64,000 nt of DNA from an uncultured Coriobacteriaceae bacterium (GTDB lineage: Bacteria; Actinomycetota; Coriobacteriia; Coriobacteriales; Atopobiaceae), in contig CADBCS010000001.1 in NCBI GenBank assembly GCA_902793195.1, forward strand, positions 1 to 64,000. Reading direction: 5' to 3'. The notes below the pieces were generated by a model that was not told where the DNA came from, did not search any database, and saw nothing but the letters and a program-made list of their open reading frames with translations. Positions within the stretch are counted from its first letter, which is position 1. Every line of letters starts with the position of its first letter. Shown in pieces: positions 28,111 to 36,963 of the stretch. The position numbers and the translations under genes are program-made.

Positions 28111-30914
28111 ATGGCAGAGTATGCGCTTATCGATGGCATTGAATGTGTGCTGGAGGAAGTGGTCGAGCACGCTGTCTCGGGTGAGCGCATTTGCATCTTT
28201 GCAACCACCACTGGTTCGCGCAGGTACGTTACGCATGACGAGTGGATCGAGGCCTCGGCTCGCTTTGAGTCCCATGCCCAGCAGTGGGGAATAGTTACTT
28301 CGCAAAGCCCACCCGCACGGAAGATCGCGCTCTTTCGCTCCCTCTTTCGTGGACGCACCGACGTCTTTGCCCGCGGGTATCTCGGCAAGGATGGCGACAT
28401 CCGCTATGGTCCCGTTTGCGCTCATGGGCGAACGAGCCAGTGCCCGCGATGGACACGTGTACGACGTGGCCTTAAGTGCTCGGATTGCCCCAAGCGCGAC
28501 TACGTATCGCTTTCCGACCATGACCTCAACAAGCATTTCACGGGGGCCGACCCAGAGTACCGCGACGTCGTTGGCCTCTACGTGCTGGACACAGAGTGCT
28601 GCACTCACGTGTTGGTGGCCGACTTCGACAAAGACGGCTGGCAACAGGAGACGGTGCAGTACTGCGCGGCATGTGCCAAGCATGGCCTAATGCCAGCGGT
28701 GGAGCGGTCACGCTCTGGTAACGGTGCCCATGCATGGCTTTTCTTCGCTGAGCCGGTAAGCGCCAAGTTGGCTCGCGATTTGGGGAGTGCGATGATTTCG
28801 GAGGCGATGGCCGACGGTCCTGGCATGACCTTTGACTCGTACGACCGTTTGTTTCCCACCCAATCAACGCTACGTGATGACGGCTTGGGCAACCTGATCG
28901 CGCTGCCGTTCCAAAGTATTCCCATGCGCAGTGGCAACTCGATGTTCGTGGACATCAAGGACGGCTTTAAGCCATATGCCGACCAATGGCGTTTTCTCTC
29001 CACAGTGCAAAAGGTGACCAAGGATCAGGCGGAGCATATTGTGGCGAAGTGCGTGCCCACTCCCATGGGGGAGCTCGCTCACGCGGACTCAACCACATTC
29101 GTAGGCTTGCGGCCTTTGCCAACCCAGAGTTCTATCGGGCACAGGCAATGCATCAATCCGTGTACAACAAGCCGCGAATTCGGTGGTGCGGCGAAGAAGA
29201 CGAAGAGTGTGTTCTGCTGCCGCGTGGTTGCAAGCAGCGGCTGCTCTCGCAGCTTGGAGAGTTGGGTGTTGTCTGTCAGATTGCGGACACGCGCAACAAC
29301 GGGAATCCTCTTCGGGCTGAGTTCATGGGCACGTTGCGTCCGCGACAGCAGGAGGCGGCAGACGCCATGCTTGCCCACGAATGTGGCGTGCTGTCAGCGC
29401 CCACTGGTTTTGGGAAGACGGTTATAGGCGCCTACATGATTGCGAGTCTTGGCATGCGAGCGCTGGTCATCGTGCCCAAGGCGGTGCTCGTGAAACAGTG
29501 GATCGAACGTCTTGATACGTTCCTCCAAATTACGGACGATCGTCCTCCTCTGCTCACAAAGTCGGGCAGGCTGAGCAAGCGACAACGTCCATTGATCGGA
29601 CAGATTGGCGGAGGCAAGAACAAGCCGAGTGGTCTCGTTGACGTTGCGACGTTCCAATCGCTTACGGGCATCGACGACCTCGGAGCGCCGTGTGCAAAGC
29701 CTATTGTTCAGGGCTACGACCTCGTAATATGCGATGAATGCCATCATGGTGCCGCTCCACAACTCGAGCTGGTCATGAAAAGCGTCTGCGCGCGGCGGGT
29801 TTACGGGCTGTCTGCAACACCAAAGCGCTCTGATGGCTTGCAGAGCGTTATCTTCATGCAGTGCGGACCCATTCGTCACATAGTGGGCGAAAAGGAGCAG
29901 ATGGCCGAGCAGGATTTCGATCGTTTGCTTGAGCCTAGGTTCACGCACATTCGCTTGTCGGAGGAAAAGCAGGGTCAAACGTTCAACGAGCTGGTGGATA
30001 AGCTCTGCACTCATGCCGCACGGAATCGGCTGATAGTTGCGGATACGGTTTCTGCCGTAGAAGAGGGGCGTACACCGTTGGTGGTATCGCGTCGCGTGGA
30101 GCATGTGTCCGAGCTTGCGCGGAGAATCGAGGACTCGGGAATTCGTGTGTTCGTGCTTACTGGCAAGGGCACGGCAAAGGAGCGGCGAAAAAGGCTGGAG
30201 GAGGTGCGTGGCGCTCGCGGCGGCTTTGCCATTGTCGCTACGGGTAGTTATATGGGTGAGGGATTCGACCTGCCCAATTTGGACACGCTCATGCTCGCGT
30301 CCCCTTACTCGTGGGAGGGCGTGATTAAGCAGTTCGCCGGGAGACTTCATCGGCAGAGCGAAGGCAAGACTGACGTGCTCGTGTACGACTATGTGGATAC
30401 GAGCGTCCCCATGTTTGAGCGCATGTACAAGAAGCGGCTTAAGACATACAACCGTTTGGGATACACGGTGCGTGACGCTTCCGAGGCGATGGGTGACGGC
30501 GCCCTGCTGGTCGACCGTTCTGATTGGCAATCGACGCTCGTGGCTGACATCGAGCACGCAGAGCATTCGGCCGTCTTGTCGGTGCCGTACGTAAACCAGA
30601 AGACGGTTCGGCTATTGGCGCCAACGCTTAGGGAAGCCTGTGATAGGGGAGTGGACGTGCAAGTTTTTGTTCGTGAGCCATCACTGGATGGGGCACGGAA
30701 AGGAGCCGATGAGGCGAGCGCCCTTTTAAGTTCGCTGGGCTGTAAGGTGCTCGTATGCGATCCTGCCGTTTCGGGCGTTGCGGTTATGGATGAACGTGTC
30801 GCATGGTACGGGTCATTGCCTCTCTTGGGCTTTCCCAAAGCCGATGATTGCAGCCTGCGCATCGTAAACGTTGAGGTGGCCGAGGACATCACCGCTATGG
30901 TCCTTGCGGAATAG
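28111..30914 (+). pseudogene. TOTE-type conflict protein: AEP primase, SF2 helicase and PLD domain, split by a frameshift
   Basis: The first frame (28111 to about 29090) has a Cys cluster (C103, C111, C123, C126) and then an archaeo-eukaryotic primase core with D171-x-D173 (VADFDKDG) and SRSGNGAHAWLFF (H207). The second frame (about 29085-30914) has an SF2 helicase: SAPTGFGKT, CDECHHGA, LSATPKRSDG, QFAGRLHRQ. A C-terminal PLD-like domain (VLSVPYVNQKT to VAWYGSLPLLG) ends it. This order is that of the TOTE conflict-system proteins as I recall them. ATG 28111 has GAGGTGA before it. One frameshift near 29085-29095 is the only visible lesion; no slippery heptamer was seen. Confidence 0.75.
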
Positions 30915-30999
30915 TTGTCTGCTGTTTGCGCGGGTGGGCTGTCCGTATTCATCCAGAACCTGATGAACATGGAAGAAAAATGTGAAACTTCACATTTCT

Positions 31000-31167
31000 C
31001 GTCGATGACCATCTGGCACCTGCGCAGGTAGCGGAGCCGGAAGCCGGCCTTGCGGTCCACCTCGGCGTCGTCCATGATCCTGACCAGCGACTCCATCTTC
31101 TCGAACGCCACGGTGTAGCCCTCGTCTATGGCGAGCAGGCCGAGCCCGACGGCGACCATGGTCTTTC
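31000..31167 (-). pseudogene. IstB/DnaC-like ATPase fragment
   Basis: About 55 codons read GKTMVAVGLGLLAIDEGYTV, then RYLRRCQMVIDE: the region from Walker A to Walker B of an IstB-like ATPase, with the spacing shortened. Start and end are missing. The Walker A end abuts the hairpin at 31164. Confidence 0.55.
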
Positions 31168-31195
31168 CCTTATGTGGGAACCTACATAAGGGAAA
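31164..31195. repeat. 12-bp-arm perfect hairpin
   Basis: TTTCCCTTATGT and ACATAAGGGAAA are separated by 8 nt. It lies exactly where the IstB-like fragment stops, so it may be the end of an insertion or a MITE. A second small stem (GCCGC/GCGGC) follows at about 31204. Confidence 0.6.
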
Positions 31196-31323
31196 TTGCA
31201 CAAAGCCGCTTCGCGGCAGCTTTGCCATCGACTAACTGACTTGGAGCGCGCGTAGGACTGCACGCCGCCCCTACCCGCATAATCGCTGTATGGCCTTGTA
31301 TCGCGACCACGAGAGGAGACGCC

Positions 31324-31407
31324 CATGCAGCATCCCATTCTATCCCAAGTTCTGTCCGACATCGAGCTGAGGAACTACAGCGAGGCCACCAAGGACGTAT
31401 TCGGCTA
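31324..31407 (+). pseudogene. N-terminal scrap of a tyrosine recombinase
   Basis: A 27-codon frame (HPILSQVLSDIELRNYSEAT..., stop at 31405) with GAGAGGAGA before its ATG resembles the N-terminal SAM-like core-binding start of phage-type integrases. It runs head-to-head into the recombinase scrap on the other strand. Confidence 0.4.
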
Positions 31408-31692
31408 GCGCGTTCATCGTCTCACCGTTCAGCTCGCAGGTGATCGGCTTGTGGGTCTTCGACTGGGTGGTGGTGACGCGTTGGCGCCTCCAGTCGACCT
31501 CGTCGAGCCTGAGGGACAGGATGTCGCGCGAGCGCAGCCCCGTGCAGTATGCGAGGAGCACCACGGCCCGGTCGCGCTTGCCCTTGGCGGTGGACGCATC
31601 GATCGCGCCCACGATCGAGCGAACCTCGGTCTCGGTGAAGGCGGGTATGATCCTTCTGCCCCCGCTCCTGAGCGTTGGCATGGAGTAGTTGC
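31399..31692 (-). pseudogene. tyrosine recombinase fragment (middle of catalytic domain)
   Basis: About 95 codons (PTLRSGGRRIIPAFTETEV, RAVVLLAYCTGLRSRDILSL, GETMNALAEYVL) match the beginning of the integrase catalytic domain, including the first catalytic Arg in TGLRSRDI. The H-x-x-R and Tyr blocks are lost. Region 31693-31997 beyond it holds nothing recognisable except a short direct repeat of CATACGCTACCA. Confidence 0.6.
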
Positions 31693-31997
31693 GAAGGACG
31701 CGTCCGCCGTGCTCGTCCGCCAACCCGACCTGCGGCCTCGTCTCGGGAGCCGCCGGCACGGCCGATATGCCATACGCTACCAACGTGGAAAGACGGTAGC
31801 ATTCTGGGACGCATGAGGGTCTATAGTGCGCTTCATCAGTCCCCATACGCTACCATCCTCCGCTCGGCCCACAGTCCACAGATTTGGGGCCGGCTCAAAA
31901 GCGGCCTCGCTGGATTCTTGGAGGGTCTTTGGACCTTCGTTGAGTCCTTCGAAGAATCCCATGAAACCATTTGTGATTCGCTTCACGTTTACGATGG

Positions 31998-32318
31998 CTA
32001 CTCGAGCCGCCGATCGAAATCCCTGTGGGCATAGAGCACGCGGACTACGGTGACCGTCTCGTCTTCCTCGGATACCCAGAAGAAAGCCAGATAGTTTCCC
32101 ACCCTGAGCTTGCGATACTCGTGCTTGAGCGGCCTGATAGGTGCATGGGACGGACAGCGCGTTGGGAGATGTCCGAGTGATGCGATGCCTTTGGTCAAGT
32201 CCTGAGCCAGTTTTTGGGCGGCAGAGGGGTTCTTGAGCTCGCCCGCGACGTAGCCAACGACGTCTTCCATGTCATGCAATGCAGTTGGCTGTACGATCAC
32301 CCTGTAGTTGATGGGCAT
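31998..32318 (-). CDS. ParE/RelE-type toxin
   Basis: The 106-aa protein has the plasmid-stabilisation (ParE/RelE) pattern: YRVIVQPTALHDMEDVVGYV at the N-terminus and RKLRVGNYLAFFWVSEEDETVTVVRVLYAHRDF at the C-terminus. The start lies 2 bp after the antitoxin stop, so the genes are co-translated. ParE members poison gyrase and RelE members cut mRNA; the sequence alone does not settle which. Confidence 0.85.
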   Translation of the reverse strand: MPINYRVIVQPTALHDMEDVVGYVAGELKNPSAAQKLAQDLTKGIASLGHLPTRCPSHAPIRPLKHEYRKLRVGNYLAFFWVSEEDETVTVVRVLYAHRDFDRRLE

Positions 32319-32320
32319 GG

Positions 32321-32602
32321 CTATCCTGCCTTGGAGACGGAATCGATGCGGGCACGCAGCTTGGCAAGCACCTCATCCGGGGAGTAGCGCTCCTCCGTGA
32401 GCGTGGCCTCGACCTCCGCCTCGCGAAGGGCGGTATAGACCTCGCTCTCAAAGGCAAGCGCTTCGTAGGCATCCATGCTCATAACAACCATGTCGCCGGA
32501 TCCGTTCTTCGTGAGGAAAACGGGTCGTCCCGTCTCGTGAACGTCCTGCGAGATACTCGCAAAGTTGTTGCGGAGGTCCGACACGGGCCTGATGCTCTTC
32601 AT
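32321..32602 (-). CDS. Phd/YefM-type antitoxin
   Basis: The 93-aa protein begins MKSIRPVSDLRNNFASISQD and contains PVFLTKNGSGDMVVMSMDAYEAL, the Phd/YefM fold, followed by an acidic tail for toxin binding. The start at 32602 is preceded by AAAGGGGATT. It should neutralise the ParE-type toxin and repress the operon through the palindrome just upstream. Confidence 0.87.
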   Translation of the reverse strand: MKSIRPVSDLRNNFASISQDVHETGRPVFLTKNGSGDMVVMSMDAYEALAFESEVYTALREAEVEATLTEERYSPDEVLAKLRARIDSVSKAG

Positions 32603-32623
32603 GGTAATCCCCTTTCCCTCAAA

Positions 32624-32643
32624 GTTATCATAATTATGATAAC
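32624..32643. promoter_or_regulatory. perfect 20-bp palindromic operator
   Basis: GTTATCATAATTATGATAAC is fully self-complementary and lies 22 bp before the antitoxin start. It also contains the -10-like TATCAT/TATGAT. It is the expected site for the Phd/YefM repressor. Confidence 0.75.
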
Positions 32644-32865
32644 ACAAGGGAGACTGCTGGGTGACGAGGCGGTCGTGCGGGGGTATCGTCCGCGCATGTG
32701 CGAATGAAACGGGATTTGAGCATACGACTGACGGCTGGCTGCCGTGGCCAAGAGTGTGGCTGTGGCCACCCTGTTCCTGCTTGGCGCGATGATTGTCGAA
32801 CGGGACGGCAACGGCGACCCCATGCCCTCCGGGAATCGCGCTGTATGATAGGTGCCGATGCCACT

Positions 32866-33114
32866 TGCCCGATGACTGCGTGGTCTTGTATTGCAATCAG
32901 GGCCAAAAGGAGATAAGCAGGACACTCCGCATGATCTTCGGGTCCTTTCTTTCGATTATCGAGTTCCGCGCCGTTAATCCCGGGGACTATCTGCTCTTCC
33001 AGGTGGCAGACTTGGCGTGTACAATGGCGCTCGTGGAAAGCCATCGCAGCGATCGGGGAATGAGATAGTTCGAGTCTGCGTTCTTTAGGGGAGCGGCATC
33101 TGAGAGGAGCCAGC
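32866..33114 (+). pseudogene. C-terminal relic of a DUF3800-like gene
   Basis: The frame VVLYCNQGQKEISRTLRMIF, then NPGDYLLFQVADLACTMALV, resembles the DUF3800 C-terminal L-Q-x-A-D block. A TAG interrupts it at 33067, and FESAFFRGA continues in frame as in the usual family ending. No N-terminal part exists; 32697-32728 upstream is a solo end of the palindromic element. Confidence 0.45.
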
Positions 33115-33321
33115 ATGAGAATTTGGTGCGATGCACACGACAACCTCATCACTGACGAGCAGCTCGTACGCTACGTGGCCACGTTTGGCAGCTTGTCTGC
33201 TGCCCTCGAGGAGGGGGATATTCGCCTCGTCGCCTCATCCGATGAGCTCGCCAAACCCGTCGAGGCCCCTCGGCGAGACGGAAGGAGGCAATCCCATGCG
33301 CCCCTCTCTACGTACCTCTGA
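33115..33321 (+). CDS. small protein preceding Fic, possible antitoxin
   Basis: The 68-aa protein starts MRIWCDAHDNLITDEQLVRY, with GAGGAG 7 nt before the ATG. It overlaps the Fic gene by 26 bp, which indicates coupling. It carries SAALEEGDI, close to but not a true match of the (S/T)xxxE(G/N) antitoxin motif; the Fic protein itself has that motif. No family is recognised. Confidence 0.55.
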   Translation: MRIWCDAHDNLITDEQLVRYVATFGSLSAALEEGDIRLVASSDELAKPVEAPRRDGRRQSHAPLSTYL

Positions 33322-34189
33322 GATCGGACGAGCCTATTTGGCGCTTTGCGCAAGGTGGCGGGACCTAGGGGCGCTCGATCGGTCGCTGCTGATGGACTCC
33401 TTTGCCGTCGACTTCGCCTTCCACTCGGGGGGCATGGAGAACGATCAGATCTCCCTGCACGACACGCGCGAGGTGTTCGACCGAGACGGCGTGTCGGCAT
33501 ATACCGGCGACGTGAGGACGCTTTTTGAGCTGGCAAACCTCAAGGCCATGTGGTCGTGGACGCTCGACACGCTTCCGGCGGGGTTCTCCTTCAGCACCGA
33601 GGAGTTGCTCTTTTGCCACGAGACCCTCACGCATGGTACGTATGACCAGCGTCGTTGGTCGCTTGGCGAGCGCCCGGGAGCATTCAAGCGTAACATGTTT
33701 GAGGTGGCGGACGGCATCGGGGACCTTCCCGAAGACGTTCCCGACGCGATTGACGCGCTGCTCCATGAGGTGCGAGAGGCCCTTTCCACGACGCGGGATG
33801 CACTGGGGAGCCTGGCTGTCGCGGCGTTTCTGCATGCTAGCCTGGTTGACATTCATCCCTTTGCCGATGGCAATGGGCGCGTCGCGCGGCAGTTGACCAA
33901 CATGGTGCTGCTGAGCGAGTGCCTGCCGCCGGTGCTGGTTCCCATCGAGGACCGCATGGCGTACTTCGAGGCCCTCGACGCCTATCACTACGATGACGAG
34001 CTCTACCCCTTCATGCAATTCTTGGCCGTGGAGACCATCAGGCGGTGGGACGGCGTCGTGCGCGGGGAGCGTGTACCTCTCGACGGGATATCGAACAGGA
34101 GGCTTCCCAATATTTGGGCTGGTTCCGCTAAATGCCGCTTGCCACATGCGAATGGAGCGCGAGCGTGGCCTGTCGCAGCAGGTCGGTGA
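33296..34189 (+). CDS. Fic-domain protein with N-terminal inhibitory motif; 3' end rearranged
   Basis: The 297-aa protein has an inhibitory helix motif S44-GGM-E48-N49, fitting (S/T)xxxE(G/N) of class II Fic proteins, and the complete catalytic HPFADGNGRVAR (187-198). Fic enzymes transfer AMP or similar groups to proteins. The start at 33296 has GGAGG at 8 nt. The last 20 residues after NIWAGS are antisense to another gene relic, so the original C-terminus was lost near 34125. Catalytic parts remain; a wHTH that many class II members carry is absent, perhaps removed by this event. Confidence 0.8.
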   Translation: MRPSLRTSEIGRAYLALCARWRDLGALDRSLLMDSFAVDFAFHSGGMENDQISLHDTREVFDRDGVSAYTGDVRTLFELANLKAMWSWTLDTLPAGFSFSTEELLFCHETLTHGTYDQRRWSLGERPGAFKRNMFEVADGIGDLPEDVPDAIDALLHEVREALSTTRDALGSLAVAAFLHASLVDIHPFADGNGRVARQLTNMVLLSECLPPVLVPIEDRMAYFEALDAYHYDDELYPFMQFLAVETIRRWDGVVRGERVPLDGISNRRLPNIWAGSAKCRLPHANGARAWPVAAGR

Positions 34190-34249
34190 AGAAGCGTTCC
34201 CAGCTGGGGTAGTCAGCTGATTCGGCGTCGGCGTAGGTCGACGCGACAA
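34128..34249 (-). pseudogene. C-terminal scrap of an unrecognised gene
   Basis: On the minus strand about 40 codons (VASTYADAESADYPSWERFF, then LRQATLALHSHVASGI, TAG) look like a genuine protein tail. It has no start, since a TGA precedes it. It overlaps the altered end of the Fic gene in antisense. Region 34250-34405 then holds only the leader of the next gene. Confidence 0.45.
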
Positions 34250-34405
34250 TTGCGGGATGTCATTTGGCCTTCATCGTTGCCGTGGGCCGTTGCCGTTGGC
34301 AGCACTATGTACGCCCCATGCGTGGGGAGGCATGGGAATGTGTACAATTGCATCATTTGTTGGTGTATTCCGGTTCTTCTGATGAGCCATAACATGGAGA
34401 TAATT

Positions 34406-36928
34406 ATGAAGGCTGATGTGACGCACGAAAGGCGTGCGGGAAGGCGTGCGTTTCTGCTTGAGTGCGCGCTGCTGGCCGCCGGCACGACCCTCCTGATGCT
34501 TGTCGTGTTCGCGATCGACGGCCTCTCGCCCTTTGGCGGGCGGTCGCTGGCCTGCACGGACGGCGACATCCAATATCTGGACTTCTTCGCCTACCTAAAG
34601 GACGTGATGTCGGGCGCCAACCACGCCACGTACAGCTTCGACAAGGTGCTGGGGGGAAACACGTTCGGCATCTTCGCGTACTACCTCACGTCGCCGCTCA
34701 ACCTCTTGGTGGCGTTCTTTGACAAGGCGGACCTCACGACGTTCTTCGACGTGCTGGTCGTGGCCAAGCTCAGCTGCGCCTCCGTCGCGTTCCGCGTGTT
34801 CCTGCGCCTGCGTTACCAGAGGTCGGCTGGCTCGCCCGTCCTGCCTTGCCTTCTGTCGCTGAGCTACGCGCTCAGCCAGTATTGCGTGGCACAGGCCTCG
34901 AACATCATGTGGCTCGACGGCGTCATAATGCTGCCGCTGATCATGCTCGGGGTTCATTACGTGATACGTGGTGAGGGCATCGCCGTGCTGTCGGTAAGCG
35001 TTGGGCTCTCCATACTGTTCAACTGGTACGCCGGGGCGATAAACTGCCTGTTCTCGGCCCTGTGGCTCGTCGCCGAGCTGCTCCTGCTCTGGGCGCACGG
35101 CGAGCGGCTGCGCGGCAGGCGCCCTCTCGCGCGGGCGGTCGGCACCTATGCACTTGCCATGGCCGTTGGGGTCCTGCTGAGCGGCTTCCTGCTCGTCCCG
35201 GCCCTGCGGTCGATGACGGCCGGCAGCAAGGCTGGGATGGAATGGTCCCTCCTCAAGAGCCCGCGCCTCACCGGGAACCCCCTGCGCGCCATTCGGGGGT
35301 TCGCGCTGGGCTCCATCAGCGGCAAGGGGCAGGTCGCCCTGTGGTGCGGGAGCGTCGCGCTCGGCGGCTGCCTGCTCTCCGTTTGGGACGGCGACGAGCG
35401 CAGGCGCCTGCGCGCCGCGAGGGCGGTGCTGTTTGCGGCCTACGTGCTTATACCGCTCTTCTCCTGGAGTGACGCCGTCTTCTCGCTGCTCAAGCAAGTC
35501 AGCAGCTACTGGTACCGCTACACGTACGGAAGCATCGCCGCCATCGTCGCCCTGGCCGCCGGCTACCTGCTGGAGGACATGCCCGGTCACGCAAGGCGGC
35601 CGCGCCTTCGCACGGCGCTTGCGGCGTCGGCGACGTTTGGCGGCCTCATGATCTGCCTGCTGCCCATGCGCGTCGAGGAGTCCGCCGTGCTGTCGCAGGG
35701 TGGCGGCACCGCTGTCTCCACCGTTGCGAGCGTCGCGTTGCTGATAACCGTGACGCCCATGCTCGCGCAGACGGCGGGCCCCGCCCCAAGGCGGCGGATG
35801 CTCCCGGTTCTGGCCGTCGTGGCGATCGGCGAGCTGCTCTGCGGCGCGTCGCTGCTCGCGGGGGCGTACAGCCTGGAAAACGTTTCCGGCCACCATGCGT
35901 ACTCCATGGGCGCCCGGGCGCAGATCGACGCTCTGCAGTCCCGCGACCCGAGCGCATACCGCATCAACTCCACGTGGACCCGGGGCGTCGGGGACCAGCA
36001 GGACCGCCACCGCGCGGGCATACGCGCGCACTACAACGACGCCCTGGCCTACGGCTACATGTCGATAGCCGGCTACTCGTCGTGCCCGGACGACGCGCAG
36101 CTTGCGTTCCTCAACGCGATGGGCTACAGGCGTGCTGCGCGCATGATGTGCGCCACGAACGACAGCCTCGTGGCGGCAGACTCCCTGCTGGGCGTGAGGT
36201 ACGTGCTGGCGAGGCAGCAGCCCAAAGGCCTCGTGCCCGAGGACGGCATCCCGCAGAACGACGGGGTCGGGACATACAGGAACCCGTACGCGCTTCCCAT
36301 GGCCCTGACGTACGGGCCAACGGACGTGCGCAGCGACCGGAAGGCGAACGGGGGCAACCCCTTCCTGTACCAGGACTCGCTGTGGTCCGAGCTCCTCGGC
36401 AGGGAGGCGAACCTGTACCGGCGGCTTGAGTTCGAGCAGTCCGTTACCCGCCTCGGCGACGAGTACCAGGCGACGTATGAGGCGGCCGTCCCCTCCGGGA
36501 ACTGGGTGGTCTACGGAAACATCCCCTGGCGCAAGAAATACAACGCCCTGCTCAACGTGAACGGCCGGTACAACATGGCCTATTCGTGCTGGCTGTCCCC
36601 CTCCGTGTTCCCAATACCCTACGACCAGGGCGACGGCAAAAGGGGGGGCAACGGGGACGAGCTGCTCACCTCGGTGCCGTACGAGGCGAACTGGACCGTG
36701 ACCGTCAACGGGAGGGCCGTCTCCCCCCGCAAGTTCGGAGGGACGCTCATCTCGGTCCCCCTCGTCGAGGGGGACAACGACGTGGTGCTGACCTACCGCG
36801 TGCCCGGCGTGATGATGGGGGCCCTCGGAACGCTCGCCGGGGCCTCCCTGCTCGTCGTCGCGGTGTGGAGGGATAGGACCCGTCGACGCCGGAGGGGTTC
36901 CTTGCCGCACGTGGACGACAGATCCTAA
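34406..36928 (+). CDS. YfhO-family polytopic membrane protein
   Basis: The 840-aa protein has about 12-14 hydrophobic segments in residues 20-490, an early extracytoplasmic TDGDIQYLDFFAYLKDVMSG and KVLGGNTFGIFAYYLTSPLN typical of YfhO, and a large soluble C-terminal domain before a last membrane segment (GVMMGALGTLAGASLLVVAV). YfhO proteins are GT-C-like and glycosylate cell-wall polymers such as teichoic acids with lipid-linked sugars. The ATG at 34406 is chosen because GGAG lies 7 nt upstream; longer frames exist. It is convergent with the next gene. Confidence 0.8.
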   Translation: MKADVTHERRAGRRAFLLECALLAAGTTLLMLVVFAIDGLSPFGGRSLACTDGDIQYLDFFAYLKDVMSGANHATYSFDKVLGGNTFGIFAYYLTSPLNLLVAFFDKADLTTFFDVLVVAKLSCASVAFRVFLRLRYQRSAGSPVLPCLLSLSYALSQYCVAQASNIMWLDGVIMLPLIMLGVHYVIRGEGIAVLSVSVGLSILFNWYAGAINCLFSALWLVAELLLLWAHGERLRGRRPLARAVGTYALAMAVGVLLSGFLLVPALRSMTAGSKAGMEWSLLKSPRLTGNPLRAIRGFALGSISGKGQVALWCGSVALGGCLLSVWDGDERRRLRAARAVLFAAYVLIPLFSWSDAVFSLLKQVSSYWYRYTYGSIAAIVALAAGYLLEDMPGHARRPRLRTALAASATFGGLMICLLPMRVEESAVLSQGGGTAVSTVASVALLITVTPMLAQTAGPAPRRRMLPVLAVVAIGELLCGASLLAGAYSLENVSGHHAYSMGARAQIDALQSRDPSAYRINSTWTRGVGDQQDRHRAGIRAHYNDALAYGYMSIAGYSSCPDDAQLAFLNAMGYRRAARMMCATNDSLVAADSLLGVRYVLARQQPKGLVPEDGIPQNDGVGTYRNPYALPMALTYGPTDVRSDRKANGGNPFLYQDSLWSELLGREANLYRRLEFEQSVTRLGDEYQATYEAAVPSGNWVVYGNIPWRKKYNALLNVNGRYNMAYSCWLSPSVFPIPYDQGDGKRGGNGDELLTSVPYEANWTVTVNGRAVSPRKFGGTLISVPLVEGDNDVVLTYRVPGVMMGALGTLAGASLLVVAVWRDRTRRRRRGSLPHVDDRS

Positions 36929-36963
36929 TGTGTTGCGCGGTGCGTGTCGAAACTGGTGGGCCG

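Noticed and set aside
29075-29100. Programmed frameshift in the TOTE-type gene
   Set aside because: No slippery heptamer, Shine-Dalgarno-like stimulator or stable stem is evident at the join; ordinary mutation is simpler.
33160-33240. VbhA-type antitoxin motif in the small protein before Fic
   Set aside because: SAALEEG misses the required Ser/Thr spacing of (S/T)xxxE(G/N). The motif is instead present inside the Fic protein itself as SGGMEN.
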